NCBI RefSeq assembly: GCF_009832745.1
Contig: NZ_VRMJ01000036.1
Location: 62,001 to 126,000, forward strand
Length of the DNA stretch: 64,000 nt
Reading direction: 5' to 3'
Origin: Polaribacter septentrionalilitoris
GTDB lineage: Bacteria; Bacteroidota; Bacteroidia; Flavobacteriales; Flavobacteriaceae
Every line of letters starts with the position of its first letter. The stretch's first letter is position 1. The notes beneath the pieces are model-generated. The model was given only the letters and a program-made list of their open reading frames with translations. It did no database searches and was not told where the DNA came from. Both the position numbers and the translations under genes were made by a program. Below are positions 36,702-44,933 of the stretch, piece after piece.

Positions 36702-37247
36702 ATGAGTGAACATCAACTTATCTTACTTTTAAAACAAGCAGATAAAAAAGCGCTTAAAATGTTGTACACAAAAAACAGATATCATTTTATCAATTTTGCA
36801 AGGAACTTTAAAGTTTCTGAAAATGATATCGTAGATGCTTATCAAGATGCAATTATAGCTTTGTCTGAAAAAGCTTTACAAGGAGAATTAGACAATTTAA
36901 AATGTTCTATTAAAACTTATTTATTTGGTATTGGCAAATATATGTTGTTTGAAAAAGCAAGAAAAAATCAAAAAAGAGTGTTAGATTTTCCGTTAGAAAA
37001 AGAAGATTATAATTACAAAAATATTGCTGAAGGTTTTTTGGAAGAAACACCTAACCAATTAGAAGCTTTATTACAAAAGGGATTTGCTTCTCTTGGCAAA
37101 AAATGTAAAGAAGTTTTAAGACTTTTTTATTACAGAGGTTTTACCATTAATGAGATTTCTGAAAGATTAGGCTACAAGGATAAAAATGTGGTAAAAAGTC
37201 AAAAATCAAGATGTATTAAACAATTAAAAGAAAAGATTAATAAGTAA
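36702..37247 (+). CDS. ECF-type RNA polymerase sigma factor (module A)
   Basis: A 181-residue sigma-70 family protein with only regions 2 and 4. Region 2 is seen in NDIVDAYQDAIIALSEKAL and SIKTYLFGIGKYMLFEKAR, and region 4 in LGKKCKEVLRLFYYRGFTIN and EISERLGYKDKNVVKSQKSR, a helix-turn-helix. Such sigma factors direct polymerase to a small regulon after a signal. It opens the rightward operon with the TPR membrane protein and the CHAT peptidase. Its closest relative in the window is the gene at 43783, with the same length and the same KNVVKSQKSRC-type ending. It may control the divergent DUF4412 and surface-protein genes. Confidence 0.92.
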   Translation: MSEHQLILLLKQADKKALKMLYTKNRYHFINFARNFKVSENDIVDAYQDAIIALSEKALQGELDNLKCSIKTYLFGIGKYMLFEKARKNQKRVLDFPLEKEDYNYKNIAEGFLEETPNQLEALLQKGFASLGKKCKEVLRLFYYRGFTINEISERLGYKDKNVVKSQKSRCIKQLKEKINK

Positions 37248-37250
37248 CTC

Positions 37251-37865
37251 ATGGAAAATCAAGAGTTTGATAAACATCTAAAAAAAGCAATTACTGCTGA
37301 AGAACGTAAACTTCAGAAAGCATACCTACATTCTGTTGAAAATTCTTTAAAAACTTCTAAAAAGAAGTTTAATTGGCGTATTGCAGTCTCTATTATTATG
37401 CTTTTAGGTTTAGTTAGTTATTTTGCACTATTCAATCAATCTTTAAGTAATGATGAATTGTATGCGAACTATTTTTCTCCTTATGAAAATGTTGTTAAGC
37501 CTATTGTTCGCGATAAAGTAAAACTGACTAAAATAGCTGAAGTTTTTAGTTTATATGAGAAAGGCAAATATGAAAAAGCACTTGAAAAATTTAATAAATT
37601 AACACCTCAAGATGCTATTGATGTTGGTACCCTAAATTTTTATAAAGCAAATACCTATTTACAGTTAAAACAGTTTGAAAAAGCAAAAACTATTTTTTCT
37701 GAAACTAAAAATAATAAAGAATGGAATCAAGAAAGCCTTTGGTATTTAGCATTAATTTCTATTAAATTAAATGATTCAGATGCTGCTTTAAAGAACTTAC
37801 ATATACTAAGCACAAAAACCTTTAAAAATAAAGAAGTTAAAGAGCTAATTAATTGGCTTAACTAA
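37251..37865 (+). CDS. Single-pass TPR membrane protein in anti-sigma position (module A)
   Basis: A 204-residue protein with a charged N-terminal part of about 41 residues (MENQEFDKHLKKAITAEERK read in part), one membrane segment (42-60, WRIAVSIIMLLGLVSYFAL), and a C-terminal part with TPR-like helices (FSLYEKGKYEKALEKFNKL, LNFYKANTYLQLKQFEKA, ESLWYLALISIKLNDSDA). It follows the sigma gene by three bases, where anti-sigma factors usually lie. No zinc-binding anti-sigma motif is seen. An anti-sigma role for the cytoplasmic helix, with the TPR part sensing in the periplasm, is inference. Confidence 0.8.
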   Translation: MENQEFDKHLKKAITAEERKLQKAYLHSVENSLKTSKKKFNWRIAVSIIMLLGLVSYFALFNQSLSNDELYANYFSPYENVVKPIVRDKVKLTKIAEVFSLYEKGKYEKALEKFNKLTPQDAIDVGTLNFYKANTYLQLKQFEKAKTIFSETKNNKEWNQESLWYLALISIKLNDSDAALKNLHILSTKTFKNKEVKELINWLN

Positions 37866-37893
37866 TTTTTACTTGAAAATAAAAACAAATGAA

Positions 37894-40686
37894 ATGAACT
37901 TAAAATCAAAAATACTTTTTTGCATTCTATTCATTTATTTAGGTTTTAACTCTTACTCTTTATTTGCTCAATCAGAAAAAACAGACAATTACAATAAACA
38001 AGTAAAAAAATTCTATCTCTTAAAAAAATATGATAGTATTATTTCTTTATCTAATAAATTGTTAGAAAATTTAAAAGCAAAAACAACCTCAGATAGTTTA
38101 CTGTTTGCCAAAATATACCTCAATAAATATAGTGGTCTTCATGAAAAAAAGAAAAGCCTTAATAATTTATCTTCATTAAATAAAGCAATATCTTATTGCC
38201 CCAATACACATACTGGAGATAGCCTAAAAGCAAGTTTTTATAATACAAAAGCATATCTAGAAAGTGAAATAGGCACAAGTATGAAAGCCTATAAAAATAT
38301 TTTAAAATCACTTAAACTTTTAGATAAACTACCCAACCCAAATTCAGGTTCTCTAATGGGTGCTTATTTGTTATTATCAACCGAAAATGCATATTATGGT
38401 AATTTTCAAAAAGCTAAATATTATATACGTTTGGCTGAAGAAGTTTATAAAAAAAACAAAACTTATATAGATAACAATACTTGGCAACTGAATGGAAATC
38501 ACCATAGAATGGGAGTTATTTTAAAGTACCGAAAAATATATATGCTTTGGAAAATGTCTAAAACCTCTAAGGATAGTTTATTGATTCTAAAAACGATGAA
38601 TGATTTAGAAAAAATGCATAACCAAGCTGATTTTCATAAAGAAGAAAGAATTTATTATAGTACTGCTTTGAATCATGTAGGTGATTGGTTTGTTTCTCAT
38701 AAATCCGATTCTTTAACAACAAAAAAAGATATAGAATTAGGATTAAGGTTTTTATTAAAGTCTCATAATTTAATTAAAAACAAAAAATACCCAGGTACAC
38801 TTTGGGCTGTAAAATACAATATTGCAAAGGGGTATACCAAAGGAAATTTGTTAGAAAAAGCAGATAGTACTATGTTAGCTTTGTTTAAAGGCATTTCTAA
38901 AACCGATGGCAGACGTCCTTTTTTCTATGCTCAAAAGGCATTAATAAAAGCAAAAAAAAATCAAAAAGATAGTGCCCTACTATATTTTGACAAGTCTATT
39001 CAAAAGATTCATAGTGGAAATGATTCTTTAGTAAGCCAATACTCCAACTTTAAACCTAGTAAAAGTTATAACCATACTCGTTTACTCCTTAGAATTAATG
39101 AAGAATTAAACAACTATTATTCTGCAGATACAATTGTTCAAAAGAAAATTGGTAAACTTTATTATTTAGCCCTACATCAATTTGAAAATAGTTATTTAAA
39201 CATCAACTTTAATAAAAAACAAAACAAACAACTTCGAAAAATTATTAAAGGGATTTTAAATGCAAAAAAAACAGGTTCTATTGATGATAATATTCTTCAA
39301 AAAACAATTTTAAACAAGTTTGAAATTTTTAAAAATCAATTGGCTTGGAAAAAGTTTTACGAGAGTCGTTATACAAATGTATTGCCAGAATTAGATTCTG
39401 TAAAACAAAGAAATGCAGCATTAGCTTCTTTGCTTAGTAAAGCAAAAATTGCAAAGAATGTTCCGCAAAAAGACTCTTTACAAAGGCTTATTCAAAAACA
39501 TAATACTTATAAGAAAAAGCAGTTTCCTCAATTAGAATTGTTGAGTAATTTTGAGTTTTCTATCGAAAACCTTCAGAAAGAACTAACCGATAAAGATGTT
39601 ATCTTAAAATACATTTTGTTAGAAAATGAAATTGCTATTTATCAAATTTCTAAATCTAATTTTAAAGTTCATTTAGTTCCGTGGACAAATACTGAAAAAC
39701 AAATATTAAATGATTTTATCTACAAAACTCGTAACAGAAAAAATAACATTGACTTGGGGAATCAATTAGGAGAACTTTTAATTCCTGAGTTAGACAATCA
39801 AATACATCATTTAATTATAAATCCAGATGGTGCATTGTTTAAATTACCATTTGAAGTTTTACAAACCCAAGGAAAATTTACAACTGAAACTTATCATATA
39901 AGCTATACGTCTAATTTAGGTTTTATAAACCATACTGTTAACAATACTGCTACTTCAAAAGATATTCATATTTATGCGCCTCTTTATGCTAACACAACAT
40001 ACTCATCTAACAGTAGAAATAAACCTTCTTTTTTAAAAGGCGCCAATAGTGAAGCTAAAAATATTAACAAATTGTTTCCATCTAAACTTTATAATGATGA
40101 GAACTTGACAAAATCAGCATTCATTAAAACAGCAGCAAAAGGGAGAATTTTACATTTGGCAATGCATGCTGAAGTAAATGAAGATTACCCAGAACTAAGT
40201 CGTTTATTATTTAGCAACAACTTAGAAAAAGAAGACGATCATTTGTACTTAGAAGAATTGTATGGTCTAAGTTTAAATGCAGAATTGGCAATTTTAAGTG
40301 CTTGTAATACTGGATCAGGCTTAGAGAAAAATGGAAATTTAGAATCTTTTCAAAGAGCATTTACCTTTGCAGGTGTGCCTACTACTGTAGTAAGTTTATG
40401 GCAAGTTCCTGATTTGGCTACAGAACAAATAATGCTATTCTTTTATCAGAATTTAAAAAATGGACAAACCAAATCTGAAGCTTTAAGAAATGCTAAATTA
40501 AGCTATAAAAATAAATATGCAGACAGCAAGCTTTCTGCTCCGTATTTTTGGGCAGGTTTTGTGGTGTATGGTAATGATGCGCCTGTATTTGAAACCTCAT
40601 ATAATTATTACATCATTATAGGTTTTGTATTTGTTTTGATTCTGATAGTTTTTTACCTCAACCAAAAAGGGTTATTAAAAAAATAA
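37894..40686 (+). CDS. TPR-CHAT caspase-like peptidase, membrane anchored (module A)
   Basis: About 930 residues. A signal peptide (MNLKSKILFCILFIYLGFNS read to residue 20, ending LFAQ) is followed by a long helical TPR region, then a C-terminal CHAT domain with the dyad His758 in LHLAMHAEV and Cys804 in ILSACNTGSG. SLWQVPDLAT and PYFWAGFVVYG are CHAT family motifs. A C-terminal membrane segment (IIIGFVFVLILIVFYL) comes before a basic end, so the peptidase should lie in the periplasm. ATG 37894 is preferred to TTG 37873 because it gives a normal signal peptide. It is third in the sigma operon. Known CHAT peptidases cleave specific partner proteins; the substrate here is unknown. Confidence 0.9.
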   Translation: MNLKSKILFCILFIYLGFNSYSLFAQSEKTDNYNKQVKKFYLLKKYDSIISLSNKLLENLKAKTTSDSLLFAKIYLNKYSGLHEKKKSLNNLSSLNKAISYCPNTHTGDSLKASFYNTKAYLESEIGTSMKAYKNILKSLKLLDKLPNPNSGSLMGAYLLLSTENAYYGNFQKAKYYIRLAEEVYKKNKTYIDNNTWQLNGNHHRMGVILKYRKIYMLWKMSKTSKDSLLILKTMNDLEKMHNQADFHKEERIYYSTALNHVGDWFVSHKSDSLTTKKDIELGLRFLLKSHNLIKNKKYPGTLWAVKYNIAKGYTKGNLLEKADSTMLALFKGISKTDGRRPFFYAQKALIKAKKNQKDSALLYFDKSIQKIHSGNDSLVSQYSNFKPSKSYNHTRLLLRINEELNNYYSADTIVQKKIGKLYYLALHQFENSYLNINFNKKQNKQLRKIIKGILNAKKTGSIDDNILQKTILNKFEIFKNQLAWKKFYESRYTNVLPELDSVKQRNAALASLLSKAKIAKNVPQKDSLQRLIQKHNTYKKKQFPQLELLSNFEFSIENLQKELTDKDVILKYILLENEIAIYQISKSNFKVHLVPWTNTEKQILNDFIYKTRNRKNNIDLGNQLGELLIPELDNQIHHLIINPDGALFKLPFEVLQTQGKFTTETYHISYTSNLGFINHTVNNTATSKDIHIYAPLYANTTYSSNSRNKPSFLKGANSEAKNINKLFPSKLYNDENLTKSAFIKTAAKGRILHLAMHAEVNEDYPELSRLLFSNNLEKEDDHLYLEELYGLSLNAELAILSACNTGSGLEKNGNLESFQRAFTFAGVPTTVVSLWQVPDLATEQIMLFFYQNLKNGQTKSEALRNAKLSYKNKYADSKLSAPYFWAGFVVYGNDAPVFETSYNYYIIIGFVFVLILIVFYLNQKGLLKK

Positions 40687-40689
40687 ATA

Positions 40690-42867
40690 TTATTCAATAA
40701 TAATCTTTTTTGTAAACTGCTGACTTTTAGTTTTTAATTTGATAAAATAGATACCTTTTGAAAGAGAACTGGTATTTAAAATAGTATTAAATGTCTTGTT
40801 TTTTTGATGTATAACTTTCTTACCTAATAAGTTAAAAACTTCTACAGATTGTATTTCTTGATCTATAGATTTTGATTTTATATTGATAAAAGATGTTGCT
40901 GGGTTTGGGTAGATTGAAAAATTATCTTTAATAATTGCACTAATTCCTGTTGATAATACTCCATTATATTTTACAAAAAAGAATACTTCACTTGTAAAAT
41001 CAGAAACGTTTATGGTTACAGTTTTACTGTTATTATTAAAACTTTGTGGAGTAATCTCTGTCCAATTATTATTGTCATAAGCCAAAATCGTTATATTATC
41101 TCCTGTTAAATTTATGTTTTCAATCATATCATCATCAAACCCTAAAGTTAAACTTGCAGAAAAAGTATTGTTTTCTTTTAAGGTATTTACAGCATAAAAT
41201 AAACTAGATATTCTTGCTTTATTCTCGTTATTAGGTAAATTAATTATATTACCTTTAAATTGATTGGAAAGTGTGTCTAATAGTTGAACTTTTAATTGAT
41301 CGTTTTCGTTAAAAGTTATTGAGTTTGCATCTACATGATAAGTTTTAGAGTTGTATGTAAATGTTGTGTTGTTTTTACGGGTTGTTTTTGACCCTGAATT
41401 GTTAAATATTTTTGCTCTAATTTCTGCATTTAATGTATAAATTTTTTCTTCAGAATTTATAGTTTCACGTGATCTAACAATAAACCCATTATTGTAAGGA
41501 TATAAAAAATTTACATTTGGTTTTACATCGTTAGGAAACTGATATACTAACTTTATAGAGTCTTCATTGATATCATAAGCTAATAATAAATGTTTTTTTT
41601 CAGATAAGCTATATTCTGCTAAAAAATATAATCTATCTCCTACTGGTACTATTTTTCCTATATTTTTAGCAGGTGTAGATGTAGCAATGTATCTAGGAAT
41701 AAACATTTTTCTAGTTCCAGATTTTGTACCATCAGAAATAAACAAATCTTCGTAAAAACCAAAACCAACTTTTGGAAAAACATACAGTTTTTTTTGATAT
41801 TGCACATATTGAAATACATCTATTTGAGGAGCATCTATCTCTAAATCTTCTAAATTAGGGATACTATAAAACTTTTTAGAAAAACCATCTTGTTTAAAGT
41901 ATATAATTTTTTCATTAATTTTTCCTAAAATATTATCTGGACTATCAGCATCAGAAAAAGATTTATATCCTAAAGAACCATCATCGCCATTATTAATGGC
42001 TGTTTCAGTACTTCCAAAATCTATATCTCCATTAGAAAAACAAATATTTACAGGATAATTTCTCTCTACTGGACCAGGAACAACATTGGTATAGAAACCA
42101 TCTCGCCCGATAAAATAAATATAATCGTCAAGCAAAAAACTTTTTGGACTTACACCTTTAAAAGATGTTGGTTTAGAAACCTTATTTTGAGTTACTCTCC
42201 TTGTACCTAAAGCATCAACTTCATATAAGTCTAATTCTCCAGATACTTGAGCTCTAAAAAAGAGTTTATCATTCCATTTAAAAAAAGAATTTGGCGAGTT
42301 TTCTCCATAAAAACTTTCTGGTAATGTAAAATTTACTTGATTTCCATCTTTTTTAAAATGACGAACAACCAATTTATTAATTAAATTTTCTTGAATTGTG
42401 TCTATTGTAACCAAACCATCATTAGTCACTAACTGCATATTAAAGTTTGAAACAGTAGGTTTAAACGTATTTTCTGGTATTAATAAACTTCTTGAATTGT
42501 TTAATTTATAAACTTGGTTTAGAGCACCAGTATTTACAACCCCAGCATAAATAGCTTTTGTTGTTGTGTAGTTTCCATCTTTATACAATCTAACAGCATC
42601 TCCAGAAACATTTGTGCTAAAATAAGCTCTTGCAGTAGATCCTGGTAATAATTCTATTTTTTCACCAGGAACCCCATTACTAAGAAAAACACCTGGTAAT
42701 AACGTAGTATTGTTTTTTACCATTGTATACAAAATATCATTATCATAAACAGCCAAAGAATAAACTGTGCCTATACCTTCACTTTGTGGTTCATCAAGCA
42801 AAACCAATTGTGCTTTTGTAGTAACAAAAGTTAGAAAAAATGTAAATAAAAGTAATTTTGTTTTCAT
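40690..42867 (-). CDS. Secreted propeller-like surface protein with T9SS sorting domain (module B)
   Basis: A 725-residue protein with a signal peptide (residues 1-19, ending TTKAQ). The central part has short repeats of the type DLFISDGTKSGTRKMF and KLYVFPKVGF, close to the ELWxxDGT repeats of beta-propeller-like surface proteins. A small beta domain and a type A sorting domain follow (FSIYPNPATSFINIKSKS to SQQFTKKIIIE). It should be exported by SprA. It lies 40 bases downstream of the module B DUF4412 gene, matching the place of the BspA-like gene in module A, although the two are not related outside the sorting domain. Its stop is three bases from that of CHAT-A. Confidence 0.87.
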   Translation of the reverse strand: MKTKLLLFTFFLTFVTTKAQLVLLDEPQSEGIGTVYSLAVYDNDILYTMVKNNTTLLPGVFLSNGVPGEKIELLPGSTARAYFSTNVSGDAVRLYKDGNYTTTKAIYAGVVNTGALNQVYKLNNSRSLLIPENTFKPTVSNFNMQLVTNDGLVTIDTIQENLINKLVVRHFKKDGNQVNFTLPESFYGENSPNSFFKWNDKLFFRAQVSGELDLYEVDALGTRRVTQNKVSKPTSFKGVSPKSFLLDDYIYFIGRDGFYTNVVPGPVERNYPVNICFSNGDIDFGSTETAINNGDDGSLGYKSFSDADSPDNILGKINEKIIYFKQDGFSKKFYSIPNLEDLEIDAPQIDVFQYVQYQKKLYVFPKVGFGFYEDLFISDGTKSGTRKMFIPRYIATSTPAKNIGKIVPVGDRLYFLAEYSLSEKKHLLLAYDINEDSIKLVYQFPNDVKPNVNFLYPYNNGFIVRSRETINSEEKIYTLNAEIRAKIFNNSGSKTTRKNNTTFTYNSKTYHVDANSITFNENDQLKVQLLDTLSNQFKGNIINLPNNENKARISSLFYAVNTLKENNTFSASLTLGFDDDMIENINLTGDNITILAYDNNNWTEITPQSFNNNSKTVTINVSDFTSEVFFFVKYNGVLSTGISAIIKDNFSIYPNPATSFINIKSKSIDQEIQSVEVFNLLGKKVIHQKNKTFNTILNTSSLSKGIYFIKLKTKSQQFTKKIIIE

Positions 42868-42907
42868 AATTTTTTAGTTTAATATTTTTATTGAGTAACC
42901 TGATGTT

Positions 42908-43663
42908 TTAAAACATCGATTTATATTTAGAAGTATTGATAATAACTGTTTTGTCTTTTTCTATTTTTACTACTTTAATAGTGGCTTTTTCACCGTTTTT
43001 AGATGTGGAATCTAGTTCTAAAACAAAACCTTCAATATTCGTTTTGTTAGTCATACCTAATAAAGGTGCATAGGTTGCTTTTATAGGGAAATTTTGAGTA
43101 GTTATCCATGTAGAAATTGTACCTCCACCATTTTTGTATTGATACTCATAACACAAATAGCCTAAAATAGTTTTCGTTTTTCCAGTTTTTTGTAACTGTT
43201 CTTTTGTAGGCACTTTATCAGTATTATCAAAGCCAGAAAATTCATCTTCGGTTAATTCTCTTTTAATTTTCATACCAGATGCATTAATAAAAGATACCGC
43301 TTTTTTGGGTGATATAACATTGTAAATATTATCATTATCACCAGCACTCATTTGCATGCAAATGGTTTCTTTATTTGTTTTATCAAACAAAATATTAAAG
43401 GAAGCTTTGTCTCCTTGTTCAGATAAAATTTCAACTGTAATTTTTCCTTTAAAATGATAAATCTCTTTAGTCTTAGAGGTCTTGTTTTTTGTATTTAAAG
43501 TGCTATCAATTAATTTATCTGTTTGTTTATCTATGGTAGATTCTATTTTTTGCTCTACTTTTTTAACTGCTTTATCTTTTATTTTTTTCCAAAACTGAGC
43601 GTTAGTAGGAAAACAAAATGTGATAAAAAAGAAAAGAAATAAGGTTTTTTTAATGCTTTTCAT
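42908..43663 (-). CDS. DUF4412 domain protein, short form (module B)
   Basis: A 251-residue protein with a signal peptide (about residues 1-22, ending TNAQ) and a basic amphipathic start of the mature chain (FWKKIKDKAVKKVEQKIEST), similar to the long paralogue at 35209. The C-terminal DUF4412 domain keeps KTGKTKTILGYLCYEYQY, FPIKATYAPLLGM and GFVLELDSTSKNGE. It lacks the 200-residue middle domain. It diverges from the sigma gene at 43783 with a 119-base control region between them. Function is unknown. Confidence 0.8.
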   Translation of the reverse strand: MKSIKKTLFLFFFITFCFPTNAQFWKKIKDKAVKKVEQKIESTIDKQTDKLIDSTLNTKNKTSKTKEIYHFKGKITVEILSEQGDKASFNILFDKTNKETICMQMSAGDNDNIYNVISPKKAVSFINASGMKIKRELTEDEFSGFDNTDKVPTKEQLQKTGKTKTILGYLCYEYQYKNGGGTISTWITTQNFPIKATYAPLLGMTNKTNIEGFVLELDSTSKNGEKATIKVVKIEKDKTVIINTSKYKSMF

Positions 43664-43719
43664 GGTAATTTTAAGTTTGTTGTTTACTAATTAATGCCTC
43701 CTTTTAAAAAAAGTAAACA

Positions 43720-43760
43720 TGTAAACATTGTTTTTTTTATTTTTACTAAAAATGTTTACA
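43720..43760. promoter_or_regulatory. Inverted repeat between DUF4412 and sigma genes, module B
   Basis: TGTAAACATT (43720-43729) and AATGTTTACA (43751-43760) are perfect 10-bp arms with a 21-base T-rich spacer. A further AAAGTAAACAT precedes the left arm. The region after the right arm (CTTTACATTTTTC) aligns with CTTACCATTTTC in module A. Confidence 0.6.
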
Positions 43761-43782
43761 CTTTACATTTTTCATCATTAAT

Positions 43783-44328
43783 ATGCATAAAGACACCTTT
43801 TTATTAGAGGGATTAAAAAACGGGAATGAAAAGACGCTTTCTAAGGTGTATCTGATCTATAAGTCTGATTTTATTGCTTACGCAAAAAAGTTCGATTTGT
43901 CTAAAGATGATATTATTGATGTATATCAAGATGTCATTTTAGCTTTAAGAGAAAATGTAGTGTCTGGAAAATTAACAGCTTTAAACAGCTCTTTAAAAAC
44001 CTATATTTTTAGTATTGGAAAATACATGATATACAGCAAGCTGAGAAAGAAGAACAACGTTCATTTGCAAGAGTTTAATGAGTTTACAAATACAGAAATT
44101 AACCAAGATTACGATTTTTTATTCGCAAAAGAGCTCACACAAAATCAAAAAAAACTACAAATTGCTTTTAAAAAATTGGGTAAAAAATGCCAACAGTTGT
44201 TAACGCTTTTGTTTTACAATAATTATAGTTTTGATGATGTTTTAGAAGAACTAGATTACACTAGTAAAGATGTTGTAAAAAGTCAAAAATCAAGATGTCT
44301 AAAAACCTTGAAACAAAAAATAAAATGA
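43783..44328 (+). CDS. ECF-type RNA polymerase sigma factor (module B)
   Basis: A 181-residue sigma factor with regions 2 and 4, the exact length of the module A protein. Region 2: KDDIIDVYQDVILALRENVV and SLKTYIFSIGKYMIYSKLRK. Region 4: LGKKCQQLLTLLFYNNYSFD followed by VLEELDYTSKDVVKSQKSRC. Most differences from module A are at surface-type positions, while the recognition-helix end DVVKSQKSRCLK is nearly the same, so the two may read similar promoters. Its stop TGA overlaps the ATG of the next gene (ATGA), implying translational coupling. Confidence 0.92.
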   Translation: MHKDTFLLEGLKNGNEKTLSKVYLIYKSDFIAYAKKFDLSKDDIIDVYQDVILALRENVVSGKLTALNSSLKTYIFSIGKYMIYSKLRKKNNVHLQEFNEFTNTEINQDYDFLFAKELTQNQKKLQIAFKKLGKKCQQLLTLLFYNNYSFDDVLEELDYTSKDVVKSQKSRCLKTLKQKIK

Positions 44329-44933
44329 TAAATGATGATGATTTAAAAACGGTAATTGCTAAAGAAGAATACACAAAAGGAAAAAAGCAATTACAAAAAT
44401 TAGAAACTAACCGTTTTTCTATTCAGAAAAAATGGTTGGTTGCTGCGTCTTTTATTGTGTTTGTTAGCTTGCTTAGTTTTTGGCTTCTACAAAAAGATGT
44501 TACTCCAAAAGAATTGTTTGCACAAAATTTTGAAGTTTATCCAAATCTTATCACCCCAAAAACACGTAGCGAAAACACAAATACGCTAAAAGAAATAGCA
44601 TTTAATAATTACGAAATTAAAAATTATAAAGAGGCTATTAATGGTTTTAATACACTTTTAGCATTAAAAAATACAGATACAACTGCTGTAAAATTATACA
44701 AAGCAATTAGCCTTTTAAGTATTGATAATACTTCAGAAGCAATCAGTATTTTAGCAAAAAATAAAGAGGCTAATAAGAAATGGAAAGACAAATATTTATG
44801 GTATTTATCTTTAGCTTATTTAAAAAATAATCAACCAGAAAAAGCGAATAAAACACTAGAAAATTTATCTAAAGAAGAATATAACTTTAAGAAAAAAGCA
44901 ACCTTAACGCTGTTGAAACTTCTTAAAGAATAA
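44325..44933 (+). CDS. Single-pass TPR membrane protein in anti-sigma position (module B)
   Basis: About 202 residues: charged N-terminal part (MINDDDLKTVIAKEEYTKGK), one membrane segment (about 37-55, WLVAASFIVFVSLLSFWLL), then TPR-like helices (AFNNYEIKNYKEAINGFNTL, DKYLWYLSLAYLKNNQPEKA). The start is ATG 44325, overlapping the sigma stop by four bases and aligning with the start of the module A protein; ATG 44295 would add ten residues that have no match there. Its role as anti-sigma factor is inferred from position. The 3' end overlaps the convergent CHAT-B gene by 30 bases. Confidence 0.8.
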   Translation: MINDDDLKTVIAKEEYTKGKKQLQKLETNRFSIQKKWLVAASFIVFVSLLSFWLLQKDVTPKELFAQNFEVYPNLITPKTRSENTNTLKEIAFNNYEIKNYKEAINGFNTLLALKNTDTTAVKLYKAISLLSIDNTSEAISILAKNKEANKKWKDKYLWYLSLAYLKNNQPEKANKTLENLSKEEYNFKKKATLTLLKLLKE

